Assembly: GCF_022682495.2 (NCBI RefSeq)
Contig: NC_071392.1
Coordinates: forward strand, 71,012,097-71,076,096
Source of the DNA: Desmodus rotundus
Lineage: Eukaryota; Chordata; Mammalia; Chiroptera; Phyllostomidae
Direction: 5' to 3'
Length of the DNA: 64,000 nucleotides
A program made the translations under genes and the position numbers. The notes under the pieces were generated by a model. It was not told the DNA's origin. It worked only from the letters and a program-made list of their open reading frames with translations, and searched no databases. Numbering within the stretch: position 1 is the stretch's first letter; each line of letters begins with the position of its first letter. This document shows positions 1-12,151 of the stretch, one piece after another.

Positions 1-345
1 TAATTTTTCTTTATATTGTTCTGTATTTAGTGCACTTATCATTGACTAAATTTATTTAAAGAACAGCTTCTTTTTAAAAACAGAAAAAAATCAGCACTAT
101 GCCCTTTTGTCTGGTATTTTAATTAGGATATATACTTGCCCCACATCCCTTACCCATTCTGTGCACTCACACATAGATGTGTGTGTATATGCATACACAG
201 ATGGATACACATACCCCCCTATACACATTACACTTTGAACTTCTTAGGCATAGGGGACATTCAAGCACAGTGCTGTGAATATGGTAAACTGTCAATGTTT
301 GTTAAATAAATCAAAGTGTTAGGGTCTCTATAAACCTTGGTTCAA
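1..345. other. AT-rich intergenic sequence, nothing recognised
   Basis: No coding region or repeat that I can name. A short TG/CA-rich patch (about 175-215) is the only low-complexity feature. Confidence 0.5.
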
Positions 346-715
346 TGGACTGAATGTTTGTGTCCCTCCCCCAAATTCATATATTGGGAGTAAGAATTAG
401 GAGGTGGGAATATGGTATTAGGAGGTAGAGACTTTGGGAGGTGATGAGGTCATGAGGGTGAAGCCCTCATGAATGGGATTAGTGCCCTTGTGAAACAGAC
501 CCCAGAGGGGTTTTTCTTCCCCTTTTTCTCCCTGTGAGGACACAACAAGCAGATGAAGAAGACGGGGGTCTGCAACCTGGAAGAGGGCCCTGACCCTGCT
601 GGCATCCTGATCTTGGACCTCCCAGCCTGAAGAACTGTGAGAAATAAATTTGTTGTTTATAAGCCATGCAGTCTATGGCACTTTGTTATAGCAGCTGGAA
701 TTTACTAAGGTACTT
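346..715 (+). mobile_element. ERVL-MaLR solo LTR (MST/MLT1-like)
   Basis: The order of phrases matches the MaLR LTR consensus: an opening around 'ggactgaatgtttgtgtcc', the block 'attaggaggt' near 418, a near-palindromic 'gccctcatgaatgggatta' near 463-481, and an AATAAA signal at about 643 followed by the usual 'agccatgcagtctatgg' ending. No internal retroviral sequence adjoins it, so it is a solo LTR. The exact subfamily is not certain. Confidence 0.85.
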
Positions 716-1480
716 GATTTAGCTGAGACATTGCTCTCTTTATATCAGTGGATTCTTACCAAGCATTTAGAATGTTTTGCCTTAAGCATAATAATTTTAC
801 AAATTATTAATGTAATCCAGTCTCACTTCCAGAGGTGAGGGTGAGTTTCCTAAGCAGCGTCTCAGAGACAAGAGACCTTAATCTCTTGCCTCAGACTTTG
901 GGAAGATGAAGACAGCATGAATCAGCGGAAGCAGTGCTGTGGGGTAACTGACAATGTGGAGAACAGAGAAGTCCATTTATTTGGGTCCCTTATATTTTAA
1001 TAAACATTAATAAACTTCCTTTGCAGTGGTCTTATACAAGTTTTGAAATTTCTTTTAAATAATTCTTTCTAGTTGTTTGCTGCTAGTGAATAGAAATACA
1101 TCTGGCTTTTAGATATTAATCTTGTATCTAGCTACCTGTTAAACTCTCCTATTACTTCAAATAATATTTCAAGGCTCTTTTGAGTTTTCTATGTAAGTGA
1201 TGTTCTCTAAAAATGGCAGTTTCACTTTCTCTTTTCTAATTCTTATATTAGTGAAAGAAAGAGAGTAAATAAATGAAAGTATACTATTATAAGGTTATTA
1301 CATTTGTCAAGTATGAAGGATAAAATATAAAGTGAAACTTAAAAAACGAGAGGCAGAAAGTGTCGGGTGTGAAATGTGAATAGCAACAATAGCCACAGTG
1401 AATAGATATTGATAAATTAAGTAATCATGTTGATAGTCCTAGAATAACCACTAGCAACATAATAAAAAGCAGTATAACTC
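716..1480. other. Intergenic sequence, nothing recognised
   Basis: AT-rich sequence with no coding potential and no repeat I can name. Confidence 0.4.
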
Positions 1481-1482
1481 TT

Positions 1483-2862
1483 CCAGTATAGACAGAGGTG
1501 TAGGTAGACATGCTTTGCCTCCTTGAACAACCATAGAAGAATTACAACCAGATCCCAAAACTAATAACACCCACAACTGTCAGAATATTGAGCTGTATGG
1601 AAGTCCGACAGCCAAGGATTTAAAGAAGACACATTTATCCAGGAGGTTAGGAGGGGTGGAGTCATGGAGATGAGTGGAGAGGCAGTGTGGTATGGAAAGG
1701 CAGCAGTGGTGGTGGAATGAAAGGGAGGGATACCTTGGGAGTGAGAAATCCCAGCTGCAGGCCAGATTGCACAGCCGAGAGTTCCAGCATCAGGAAGATA
1801 GATCCCTATTATCTCTGGCTGTAAAAATCAGTGGGGGTTGGGGCAGCATAAGAAACAGCTGGATTTTCACTGCTTAAAAGGCCAGAACATACAGCCTTAG
1901 AACATATGCAAAACCACCCACTTCGATTCACCACCAGGGCAGCAGGTGGAAGGGTACCAGTTGCACGTGGGAAGGGAGTGAAGTGACTGGAAAGAGGACA
2001 AGTGCCAGATGAACTGCCACAAGCCAGGCATTGGCATTGTCCCCTCTCTGAGACCTCCCACACAGCCACAAAACAGTGAAGTGTGTTGCCCTGCCCTGGC
2101 AATTAACTAAGACTCCGCCCTGCAAAATTTACAGGTGCCTTTTCTACATAGGTCATGCTACTAAGATAGAGAGTAAAAGCAGCTCTACGTAATACACAGA
2201 AACAAACACAGGGAGGCTGCCAAATTGAAGGGACAAAGAAATATGGCCCAAATGAGAGAACAGAACAAAACCCCAGAAAAAGAACTAAGCAAAATGGAGA
2301 TAGCCAATCTATCAGATGCAGAGTTCAAAATGTTGGTTATCAGGATGCTCAGAGAACTCACTGAGTATGGAAAAAAAATAAAGGGAGAAATGAAGGTTAC
2401 GCTAAGTGAAATAAAGAATAATCCACAGGAAACCAACAGAGAAGGGAAGGAAGATAGGATTCAAACCAACAATTTGGAACATAAAGAAGAGATAAGCATT
2501 CAACCAGAACAAAAAGAAGAAACAAGAATTGAAAAAAACTCGGATAGGTCTGGGAACCTGTGAAACATCTCTAAACATGCCAACATCCAAATCATGGGGA
2601 GGCCAGAGGAGAAAGGGAAGATCAAGAAATTGAAAACTTATTTGAAAAAATAATGAAGAAAAACTACCCTAATTTGGCAAAGTAAATAGACGTACAAGTC
2701 CAGGAAGCATAGGGAGTACCAAACAAATTGGACTCAAGGGGGACCACACCAAGGTATACCATAATTAAAATGCCAAAGGGTAAAGATAAAGAGAGAATCA
2801 TAAAAGCAGCAAGAGAAAAGCAGAGGGTTACCTATAAAGGAGTTCCCATAAGATTATCAGCT
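1483..2862 (+). mobile_element. HAL1 (ORF1-only LINE) remnant, 5' part
   Basis: The start (1500-1535) matches the 5' end of the better-preserved HAL1 at 41137-43058, including the 'gcctccttg...acaacc' stretch. A broken ORF1 starts at 2225 and runs 112 codons before a stop at 2561-2563. It begins in the ORF1 style (Met-Lys-Gly-Gln-Arg, then a charged coiled-coil-like region). The element is cut at 2862 by a solo LTR and resumes at 4029. It carries more stops and indels than the intronic copy, so it is older. Confidence 0.85.
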
Positions 2863-4028
2863 TGAAGCAGGGTGCAGCCAAGAGGAGGGCCCCAAGAAGG
2901 GATTTGTAATGGGGTCCAGGACTCGGGGTGTCCAGGAAACATTAGAAAAATGTATATAGGATGTCCTCATCCCCACAGGCCTGAGCCAAGGGGGATGGGA
3001 CACATGGAACAGGGCCATTCAGAGCTGTTTTAGGTAGCAAGAGCTTTGCAGCTAACCCCTGGCACAGTCATTTAACATATCTATAACCTTTAACTGGTTT
3101 CATGGATGTGTTAAGTAGCTGTGGCCATGCTTTGAGCCAGGGGGATGGGACCAAATTCCACCCAGGATGGGACTGGGAAGTAACTCCCCCTGGTTACAGG
3201 GCCTGCGTGAGAGCGTGGAGATGATTGGCTCCATGCCATGGGGCCACACCTGCCCAGACTTACTATGGCAGCCCAGTAAAGCTGGAAGAATACAGGGATG
3301 CTGGCAGGTGTAGCTGACTGTAGGAGGAGTCAGAAATGGGGCTGCAAAGAAAGATGGGCACTGGGATTTAAAACCTAGGCCCGGCAGCCATAGAGAGAGG
3401 AGAGACCACGCGGCTTCAAAGTAGTAGGGAGGACCACAAGGTTTTGGGGGAGAAGGAGGAGACCACGCGGCTCCAAAGTAAATGGGGAAAAGGACCACGC
3501 GGTTCTGAAGGAGAGTAAAGAGGACCACGAGGTTTTGGAGTGCTTCTTCTTGCCACGCGGCTTAGGCAGCAGGAGAGACTTTGCAGCCATAGAGAAAGGG
3601 GAGAGAGGACTCTTGCTGCTGGGCCATGAGAAGGTGCCACATGGCTTTGGATTAACTGGAGATTGCAGCAGCCACACAACTGATGGTGCCGGGAGCCTGA
3701 ATCACGGACTTCTACATCTTTTCCTGAGACATGGTACCCAGGACTGGGCACAGGGAGAGGGAAGGACTGTGCATCTGTGGGTATTCTAGAGGACTTTAGT
3801 ATCTTATTGAAGACATTAAGCCATTACTCTAAGTCTGTGTAACTTTTAAATAAACAATTCCTTTCCTTTTCACCAGCCTCTGGCATTGAGAGACGTCTTT
3901 CCTCTGGCGGCGGGCATTTCGAACCTAGCAGGTGGGCGTGGGGGGAAGGAACCTCCAGAGACAGAAAGGGGGGAATCCTTTCTGTAATAATTTATCGTGA
4001 ACCACCCCCCCCCCTCTGCTCTGTAACA
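2863..4028 (+). mobile_element. Solo LTR of a class I-type endogenous retrovirus
   Basis: The 1,166-bp insert begins TG, ends CA, and is flanked by a 4-bp direct repeat, AGCT (2859-2862 and 4029-4032). Removing it rejoins the HAL1 ORF1 sequence 'attatcagct / gatttctc', so both boundaries are fixed by the host element. A 4-bp duplication is typical of gammaretrovirus-like ERVs. An AATAAA signal lies at 3849-3854. Inside is a tandem block of about 29-bp period (3407-3560). No gag, pol or env sequence adjoins it. I do not recognise the subfamily. Confidence 0.85.
3400..3562 (+). repeat. ~29-bp tandem repeat in LTR with CCACGCGG core
   Basis: The core CCACGCGG, or a one- or two-base variant, occurs at 3407, 3434, 3463, 3495, 3525 and 3553, with spacings of 27, 29, 32, 30 and 28 bases. 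A weaker copy, CCACATGG, is at 3637. Most copies sit in a 'gaccacgcgg' context. It could be a U3 enhancer-type array, which is inference only. Confidence 0.8.
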
Positions 4029-4702
4029 AGCTGATTTCTCAAAAAAAAAAAAAAAAAAAAAAACAACAACAAACCTTTGCAGGCTGGAAGGGACTGCCAA
4101 GAAGTATTCAAAGTGATGAAAAGCAAGGACCTACAACCTAGATTACTCTATCCAGCAAATCTATCATTTAGAATGGAAGGGCATATAAAGTGCTTCCCAG
4201 ACAAGATAAAGCTAAAGGATTTAATCACCACCAAGCCATTAATACAAGAGATGTTAACGGGACTCATTTTAAAAAAAGGTCAAAACTATGAACATTAAAA
4301 AGGCAACAAATTCACAACTATCAACAACTAAATCTAAAAAAAAAAATACAAAAAAACAGTTAATCAAACAACCAGACCAGGAACAGAATCATAGGTATGG
4401 AGATCATTTGGAGTGTTATCAGCTGGGAGGGGGCAGGGAAAGAATGGGAAAATGGTTCAGGGACTAAGAAGCATAATTGGTGAGGACAAAATAGACAGGA
4501 AGTTAAGAATAGCAAAAGAAATGGAGAAGTCAAAGAACTTACACACACAACCCATGGACATGATCTAAGCACTGGGGGGTGGGGGTTGCTGGAAAGAAAG
4601 AGGGTTAGCGGGAGGAGGGGGACAAAGGGAGAAAAATTGGGACGACTGTAATAGCATAATCAATAAAATATGCTTAAAAAAGAGAAAAAAGAAAAAAAAT
4701 TA
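4029..4702 (+). mobile_element. HAL1 remnant, 3' part
   Basis: This continues the element that stops at 2862. The end of ORF1 (4077-4298) carries the conserved stretch ending in 'FKVMKSKDLQPRLLYPA', and is followed by a 3' UTR ending with 'atagcataatcaataaaata' and an A-rich tail. The run of A at 4041-4063 lies inside the ORF1 sequence and looks like slippage at an A-rich site. It is not the tail of the LTR insert. Confidence 0.85.
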
Positions 4703-5064
4703 ACATCAGAGCTAACTACTGTGAACAGTTTGGTATTATTATAATATCAGACTTTTCCCCTGTAGTGTATGCATTTCAAAAATTCAAGTGGGGTAATACT
4801 ATGCTAATTTTTAATAACCTGCTTTTATTTTACTTAATAATAAGTCACAAATAATTTTTTATATCTATGAAGGACCTCCACAGCATTTGAATTACAGCAT
4901 AATAATCTAATATATGGGCAGAGTATAAATATTTAAATCAGTTCCCTATTCTTGATTATGAATATGGCTTCCATTTTTTCACTTTTACAAGCAGTCAAAG
5001 ATGAACATCATTAGAGTTAAATCTTTGTGTATATTACTATTTTTTTAGCATAAATTCATACAAC
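4703..5064 (-). mobile_element. Old L1M fragment, 3' region
   Basis: The order of phrases resembles the 3' end of an old L1M/L1ME read on the minus strand: 'cacaaataattttttatat', then 'gcatttgaattac', then 'gattatgaatatggcttcc'. It is strongly diverged, so the subfamily and edges are approximate. Confidence 0.5.
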
Positions 5065-5384
5065 TTGGTCATTTTAAGCTTTATGAATTTTCCAAATATA
5101 TTTTGGTGGAATGTCTTTACTGAATATACCAACATGTTCCTAGGGGTTTGGATTATAGAAAACATTTCATGTGGGATCATCCATGTTAAGAAGTGGCAGA
5201 GGCTCGTTCATATTCTCTCCTCTGTTGGACAACTGATCAAGGTTTCTTGCTATGAATGCTGGGAGTATTCTTCCACTGCCCTTCTCCAGTGTAGTCTGAA
5301 CAGGGTCTCATTGTTTATTTTTGTTCCTGTATTCTTTTCTATATTTTTTGGGATAAATTAAAATGAACAACAACAAAAAAGGAA
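5065..5384. other. Intergenic, unassigned
   Basis: A 98-codon open frame on the + strand (5065-5361) has no recognisable domain and sits among repeat fragments. I do not consider it a gene. Confidence 0.4.
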
Positions 5385-5705
5385 GTGTAACTAAGAAGCC
5401 AGTGGATGAGATAAAGTGGTACAACAACAAAATATTTAATTAATCCCAAAAAGGTAAGAAAAGCAGAATAGGTTAACAACAACAAAAAGAAGATATAAAA
5501 TGAAAATAAGTAGTAATGTCAGCATCTTAAAGTCAACTACATTAATAATTACATTATATGCATACAGACTAAATATACCAGTTAAAAGGCAGAAATGGTC
5601 AGACTGGATTTACAAAGCAAGGCTGAACTATATGATGCTACAAGAGATACATTTTTAATCAAATCACACAGATAGGTATGAAGTAAAAGATTTGGGAAAG
5701 ATACA
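5385..5705 (+). mobile_element. L1 ORF2 fragment
   Basis: The stretch around 5560-5700 resembles the endonuclease part of L1 ORF2: 'actaaatataccagttaaa', 'agactggatt', then 'ctacaagagatacatttt' and 'cacagataggtatgaagt'. It has stops and indels and is a short fossil. Confidence 0.65.
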
Positions 5706-5707
5706 TG

Positions 5708-6481
5708 GTAGTCCCCCCTCATCTGCAAGGTATTCTTGTATGTTTCAAGATCCTCAGTGAAAGCCTGAAACCACAGGTAGTAAGTAGTGAACCCTATATG
5801 TACTATGCTTTTTCCTATACTAACATACCTAAAGCTTGATTTCTAAATTAGGTATAGTGAGAGATTAACAATAATAACTAATAATAAATAGAATAATTAT
5901 AACAATGCATTGTGAAAAAAGTTATGGGAATGTGGTCTCTGAAAATATTTTGTTGTACTGTACTCACCCTTCTTCACTATTTTACCTTCACAATTTCATT
6001 AATTGATTGTTCTTACTTCAGACTTTAGCAACCTCAGTGCATATGATTTTTTTCTTTTCTTTTGAAGTCTAGAACTTTCACTTTTTCACTTAAAGTAAGC
6101 ACTTTACAGCTAGTCTTTGGCATATCTGAATTGCCTATGTTACTACTGTAGTGCTTTGTGACCATTATTAATTAAGCAAAATAGAGTTACTCGAACTCAA
6201 GCACTGCTATACCACAACAGTGGATGTGTTAACCTACTAAGTGACTAATGGGCAGGGAACTTATACAGAGGGGAGATTTTGGGAAAGTGGGTAGCTTATG
6301 TGCCAGGCAGGATGGAGCAGGATGGTGGGAGATTTCATCACACTAGTCAGAACGGCATGCAATTTAAAACTTATGAATTGTTTGTTTCTGGAGGTCTCCA
6401 TTTAATATTTTTAGACCTTGGTTGGCCATGGGCATTGAGACCACAGAAAACAAAACCACAGGTAGGGAAGGACTACTATAT
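5708..6481. mobile_element. Tigger-like DNA transposon, non-autonomous
   Basis: The left end 'tagtcccccctcatctgcaa' and the right end, read on the other strand as 'tagtccttccctacctgtgg', form an imperfect terminal inverted repeat next to TA dinucleotides. The interior contains known Tigger-type phrases such as 'gaaccctatatgtactatg' and 'gattaacaataataacta'. There is no transposase frame, so it was moved in trans. Family naming is from memory. Confidence 0.65.
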
Positions 6482-6485
6482 TTAG

Positions 6486-8169
6486 AAAGTGAAGAGGGGA
6501 TATTATATAAAATATAAATAGCAATGAACTAGGAAGACATAGAAATCCAACGCATGTATTGACCTGAGATTTTGTGATTTATAATGAGAAATATATATTT
6601 GATCCAGTACAGAACTCCTAAAACCCTATGAATTTCCTATGATATGAGTGGTAAAGGTGTCTTTTGTTAGGTTAATGAGGTGAGTTTTGGACTGCCTCTC
6701 AGGATTGGGGGCTAGTTGCCAGGAGAACCAACCAGGTGATTAGAGGGTTGGGACTTTGAGTCTACCACTTTTTAGGGAGCAGTACAAGGTTTCAGCTAGA
6801 TGTGAAATCCTCAGCCAGGTACTCCTGTATTTACGGAATGGACAGGACTAGAGTAGCCCAGCTGTTGCATAGAAGTCCTTTATTTGTTGATCCTATGGTT
6901 GCTCTAGAGTTACTTCTGCTCCTGGACCTTTTTTTGGGGGGGGAGGGGAGGGGTAGTATCAATGTTGTTAAATTAATTAAACAAAGAGGTCATTACACTG
7001 AGGTGGTTCTAATCCTGCAGCAGTTTATGTAAACAAACCGAAATGTAAGCCTGTAAATGCCTCAAGACTACAAAAATTGAAATAGGCTGCTAGGCTTTAA
7101 GCTATAGCCAATCAATAATTTCTTTACTTTGCTACTGCCTTGTCTCTCTTTAGTGCCTGTCAGCAGAGTGCTCCTAACCACTTCTGTTTTGGTACAGCCC
7201 AATTTGACTCAATTTTTGCTCCAATATACTTTAAAAATGTTTAATATGCCTCAGTTTCTCTGTAACAGTTCATGTACTTTCTTTTCCCCCAATTCCAAGC
7301 CTACATGATAAATAGCGATTTTCCTACTATTTATGGAGAAATTACAAATCTTATGAGCTTTTAAAAATAATTTTATTGTTCCTTTTTTGTAGGGAAATTT
7401 AAATAATTTGAATTTGACATGGCTTGTCATTTCATTAGATACTGGAAATATGGGTGAATTTGAGCAAAATGCTCCACTGAACAAATCTGCTTTAATCAAT
7501 AGATCCCTTTCTTTTTAGAAACCTACTATTTCTTCCTCTCCCTCTTAGAAAATCGAAACCATAAATAAGCGGCAGGTAAAAAGATTGACTAATACTGGCT
7601 GCTCTCAGTGGGGCTCCAACTTTCATGTAAACAAGACCTCCCTTGAGAGCAAGTCTCATGTGTGCCCGCAGTGCCCCGCAACACGTGGTGAGAGGCTGCA
7701 CGGCACAGACAGAAACCTTCGCTGGTTTAAAGCTTTAAACTCCAGTGCGATTTTCTTACTGGATCTTCACGATATGTAAAAAATATCTCTCTCTGGGAGA
7801 AATCACAAGCTTTGCTATATTGACTGGAAAGAATGAAATTCCTGATTACACATGAATTTGAACTTACATGTATGTAATATGTATATCCACACACATACAC
7901 ACATATCTTTAGAACCATCTTAACTGGTTCACAAGTCCATTTGAACAAGTGTATAATGAAAAGCGTGGTAGAACCACATCTTTCTCACCTTTGACACTGT
8001 CCTTGACAGAATTGAAAACAGGGTTAACAGAACTCTGAGTGCTCTTGGCAAAATGACGTCCTCTCTCCCTAATACTTCTCATTATAAAATATCTAAGATA
8101 TCAATGAGAAGTAGGAAGTTATAACTAGAACTGATTATTTACCTCCCTTTAGTAGAGTCAGCAGTATCA
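6486..8169. other. Intergenic, unassigned
   Basis: No gene or nameable repeat. It includes a G-rich run at 6936-6953 able to form a G-quadruplex. Short open frames here lack conserved features. Confidence 0.4.
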
Positions 8170-8325
8170 GGAAAACTATGCGTTGTGCCAGGTGGGTACT
8201 TGAAATACTGGGGGATGCCTTTGTAAATTATATGACATTTTAAGCCCTATGCTGTACACCTGAAACTAAAATGAAATAATACGAATGTAAACCGTAATTG
8301 AAACATAAAATTTAAAAAAGAATCC
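8170..8325 (+). mobile_element. 5'-truncated L1 3' end
   Basis: The phrase order 'tgtaaattatatgacat...ctatgctgtacacctgaaac...gtaattgaaacataaaa' matches the end of mammalian L1 3' UTRs and closes in an A-rich tail near 8305-8321. Confidence 0.65.
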
Positions 8326-10742
8326 ATCAGAACTCATTCCATTGTGACTTTAAAGCAGAAAGCCCAAACTCCCAGGTTATTTTTATCACATGTGTTTTCG
8401 TCTCTCTACCCTCTCATAGAGCCAAATTCCCTTCACTCCCTGACCTGGCAAACCCGCCCATTATGTCCTCTGTAGTTAAAATCTTCAATCAAGAAAATAC
8501 CCTAGATCATACATCTCCTTTCTGAACAGTCTCTTTAGAAAGTCTGTTTAAACTTCTGTTTGCTATAACAGAAAACTGGCTGTTCTCTGCTTCCCCTGCA
8601 GCACTCTTGTTAAAGTTTTTAAAATTCGTGGTAAAATAAAGATAACATTATCATTTTAATCATTTAAAAATCTACACCCCAGAAGCATTAAGTATATTCA
8701 CATTGTTGCACAATTATCTCTACTGTCCATCTTCAGGACCTTTCCCCCTGCGGCCTGCTTAATTGATGGTTATTTTCTCTCTCACCTGTCACCTCCCTTC
8801 GGAGAGGGAAGGAGCAGGTGTCTCCTTATCGCTGTTTCAGACCACCGCCTTTCCATTTGCAAGGTATTGGACAACCCAGTTTATGGGAGCACGTGCCCCG
8901 AGATTAACGTGAACATCACACCAAATCCTTCACAGCTGCACTCATCTCTAGATCCCTACTCTCAATACCAGATTTTCACACGTCACTCACTGGCTTTACA
9001 AAAGTAAATTCAAAGCTTAATAAAAAGTTAACTCTTTTCTTTTTCCTCTGGCATACATCTGTTGGAAACCCATTTGTCATGAGAAAAATACATAAAAACA
9101 TGATTAAAGTCTTCTAGAAAAGGTAACTTGTAACTGGGTTTTATTAGAATGCAATATTTTGGATTTTTAGCATGTTTGTCTCTAAACAGATGATGTAATA
9201 TGACATTTAACAAGGGTTCTTTTCAAGGGTGTCAAACTTATTATACATGTATGTCCATATGCCGCACATGCTGTCATGACAAGAGGGAGGTAAAGAGTAA
9301 TACCGATGGATAGTGGGTGCTCTTAATGTTTTCCCTGAATGCCTGACAAAGACAAGAAAAAGGTTTGCTCTTATTTAGGGGTGGGGTGGGAATCACATTA
9401 AGATCTCGTGGTTGGAGAAGAGTGAAGGGAGTGTACCATCTCTGGTGACTTAGAGGTTCGTCTCATGACATAATGCAAATTCCTCATGAGGTCAATTGCC
9501 TCAATAATGTCTAATGAATTTAAAAGAGTAAATTATCATTCACAGTTGTTTACTTAAAAATTTAATGTACAGAAAACCTGGGACCTACTCAAGTTTCAGC
9601 ACAAGCTTGGCGTCCTATGTTGCAAGAGTTAACATATGATTTTGGTTGGTGTCTTCTCCTGATTTAATATATTGAATAAAGACAGCAAGAACAACATAAA
9701 AAATAATGTATACTCCTAAAAAGACACTGAGTTTACTACATCAGAGAAAAATCTGTGATCCTTTTATTTAAAAAAACATGGACATAATAAAATTGTTTCA
9801 ACATATAACTTGGACAGTACTGCTTTCAGGGTGAGATCTTGTTGGCCGCAATGCATCGATGATTAGACAATCTTTGCTTTCTGGGAAGATTCTTTGGCAG
9901 CTTTTGGCTCAACTGACTATTTAGAAGGGACATAATTACAGAGCTAAGTTTCATTTGGGATTAAGGTGAAAATACAGTAGAAATTTTTTTTCATGGGAAA
10001 ATCATGGAGTTAAAGAACAAATATGTGTTTAGGCTTATGTATGTACCTGAGAAAAGATGATAGCACCAAAATTCATAATCAACAGCAGGTAAATATCATA
10101 GCTATCTGTTTTCTATTTCAACCTGTGCTAATTCCAAGGGTAAGTACTGTCTTTTAAAGACAAATGAAGAAACAAACCTTTGAGGCCAGTAATTTTCAAA
10201 TAGCAAGCTAGGTATTACTCAATGTTAGTACCGTTTGTTATTTTCCTGTTCTATTTAATATTTGTTCAAATGCCAATATCTGCTCATTTTCAACGGGATA
10301 TGTTCCTGAAATTACTTTTTTAGTACTCAATTAGGAGATATGGCAATCCATTCCTACTTTTTTAAGTTCCCTTTACAAGCAAGGACTTGTCAGTATAGGA
10401 TGGTTTAGGTCCATGTAGACAGAATTATAAAAACAAAAGCCAGAACAGTTAGCAGGTAGAGTTTGCATATCTGTGGACTTGTGTAAAAAATTTTACTTAG
10501 GTTTTTATTTACTGAATTTTTCTTTCACATTTCCAGTTTTTAAGAAAAGCCTCATTTTCTCCCCTTGTTCAGTTGCAACTATAAATTAGGCTTAGACATC
10601 CATATATCTCTCAAATGTCTTTAAAAATTAGGTCTGCCACATAAAGAACAGATTAAACAGCACCGCGAGTTTATTTGCTATTCATTGTGTTCTATAAAAC
10701 TAATGGGACATTTAACTCCAACACGATTAGTTTTCTTCCTCC
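8326..10742. other. Region upstream of the hyaluronidase pseudogene, nothing recognised
   Basis: About 2.4 kb of unique-looking sequence without a named repeat or open frame of note. It would contain any upstream exon or promoter of the old gene, but I cannot point to one. Confidence 0.4.
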
Positions 10743-12151
10743 TCTTGTGTTGAAGGAGACAGCTGTAACGGTGAAAACTATATCTGTGTCGTCTGTGGTG
10801 GTGGTGGCGTTAGGAGTGCTGCTGCTCTTAGTCACGTTCACTCACTCAGCCCTCAAGCCAGCAGCACCTCCAGGGATCAAGAACAGGTCTTTCAGCATTT
10901 TCTGGGCTGCCCCAACAAGGCAGTGTCAACATTTCTTTAACGTGGATTTGAATCCTCAATTATTTAACATTGTAGCAAATCCTTTAGAACTCAGAGATCA
11001 ACAATTGCCATGTTTTATCCACATGAATTAGGGTATTATCCTTATTTCTTTCAAGACAGAAAATCCTTTAATGGAGGGATACTGCGGAATAGGAGCCTTT
11101 CTAAGCACGGTAGGAAAACCACTGCTGACAGACGTTGCAAAAGTCGTCCCTTGGTGGAGATCCAGTTCTCTTGCTGTGATTGACTAGGAAAGCCGGAAAC
11201 CACGTGGGGATAAAAATTGGGGGAATTAACAAAAGAAAAATGCAAACAAAATATAACCAGAGACATTGAAATTAAGAACAATCTAACGATAGCCAGAGGG
11301 GAGGAGAGAGGGGTCAGTGGGGAGAAGGGTTTCTAGGAACTACTATAAAGGACACATGGTCAAAACCAAAGGGGAGGGTGGAAGCAAGGGAGGGAGGTGG
11401 GTTTGGCTGGAGTTGGGGGGAGAGATGGGGAGAAAATGCAGACAACTTTAAATGAACAACAAGGAAGTAATTTTAAAAATTGGGGCAATAGAATAATATA
11501 ATAGAATAATAGAATAATATATTATATATTGTTATGTATTACAATAATACATAACATTATATTATTGATAGTAGAATAGAATAATATAATAGAATAATAG
11601 AATTATATATTGTTTATTATTTATTATTATATTCTAGTAGAGTAATGTAATAGCATATTATTATACTGGAATAATAGACAAATATATATAAACTACTCCT
11701 CAGCCTTCACTAGAAACCACCATCCTGACTGGTCAGAAACACAAGTGAAAACACTTGCCCAACAGGAGTTTGAAAATTCTGGAACTTTTGTGAACACTAC
11801 TCTCACAGTGGCTTTAGAAACGAGGCCACAACATTGATGGGGCCTTTATTTCTATCCAGACTGCTACAATTGGGATTACAGGATAAATCCACAGATCTAC
11901 ACAGCTAATTGCCCAAGTAATGAGATTTTCTGCCATGACCACCTGCAGCGGCTATGGGTAAAAAGCAGGCACTTTATACTTCAATATATTTGCATAAAAT
12001 ACTGAATTCAAGTTTAAATTGCTTTGGAGAATTTGTTCATTATTGAGTTAGAGAAGCCACGAGAATTGCTCAAAAGGCTAGACATGACCACGTTTTGCCC
12101 GTTTTTTCCCCCAGACCATTTTATCTGCACATTATTGAAGTTTTATCACAG
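10743..12151 (+). pseudogene. HYALP1: HYALP1-like pseudogene, exon 1
   Basis: This covers the signal region (about 10765-10845), the N-terminal hyaluronidase core to 'NIVANP' (10984), a frameshift near 11030, then 'LGYYPYF' and the active-site region at about 11140-11220. After the L1 insertion it resumes near 11730 with 'PDWSETQVKTLAQQEFE', 'YPDCYNWDY' (about 11855-11885), 'RLWVKS' and 'VREATRIAQ' (about 12048-12075). One stop in the last part ('FVHY*VREA') is TGA where related proteins have Arg, as expected from CGA decay. The exon ends with an intact CAG|GTATGA donor at 12151/12152. Confidence 0.85.
11225..11695 (+). mobile_element. L1 3' end with expanded AT-rich tail inserted in pseudogene exon 1
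   Basis: From about 11240 the sequence switches from hyaluronidase to an L1-type 3' UTR: 'ccagagacattgaaatt', 'agccagaggggagg', 'ggacacatggtcaaaacc', 'gacaactttaaatgaacaa'. A long tail of AATAATAGAAT-type repeats follows (about 11480-11690). Hyaluronidase sequence resumes near 11710. The insertion separates the catalytic region from the 'PDWSETQ' block. Exact edges are not resolved. Confidence 0.75.

Noticed and set aside
3407..3560. Regular ~29-bp spaced repeats resembling a CRISPR array
   Set aside because: The conserved core is only 8-10 bp, spacers are related to each other, and it sits in an LTR in a vertebrate genome.
4041..4063. A poly(A) run taken at first as the tail of the 2863-4028 insert
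   Set aside because: It lies beyond the duplicated AGCT and belongs to the HAL1 ORF1 sequence.
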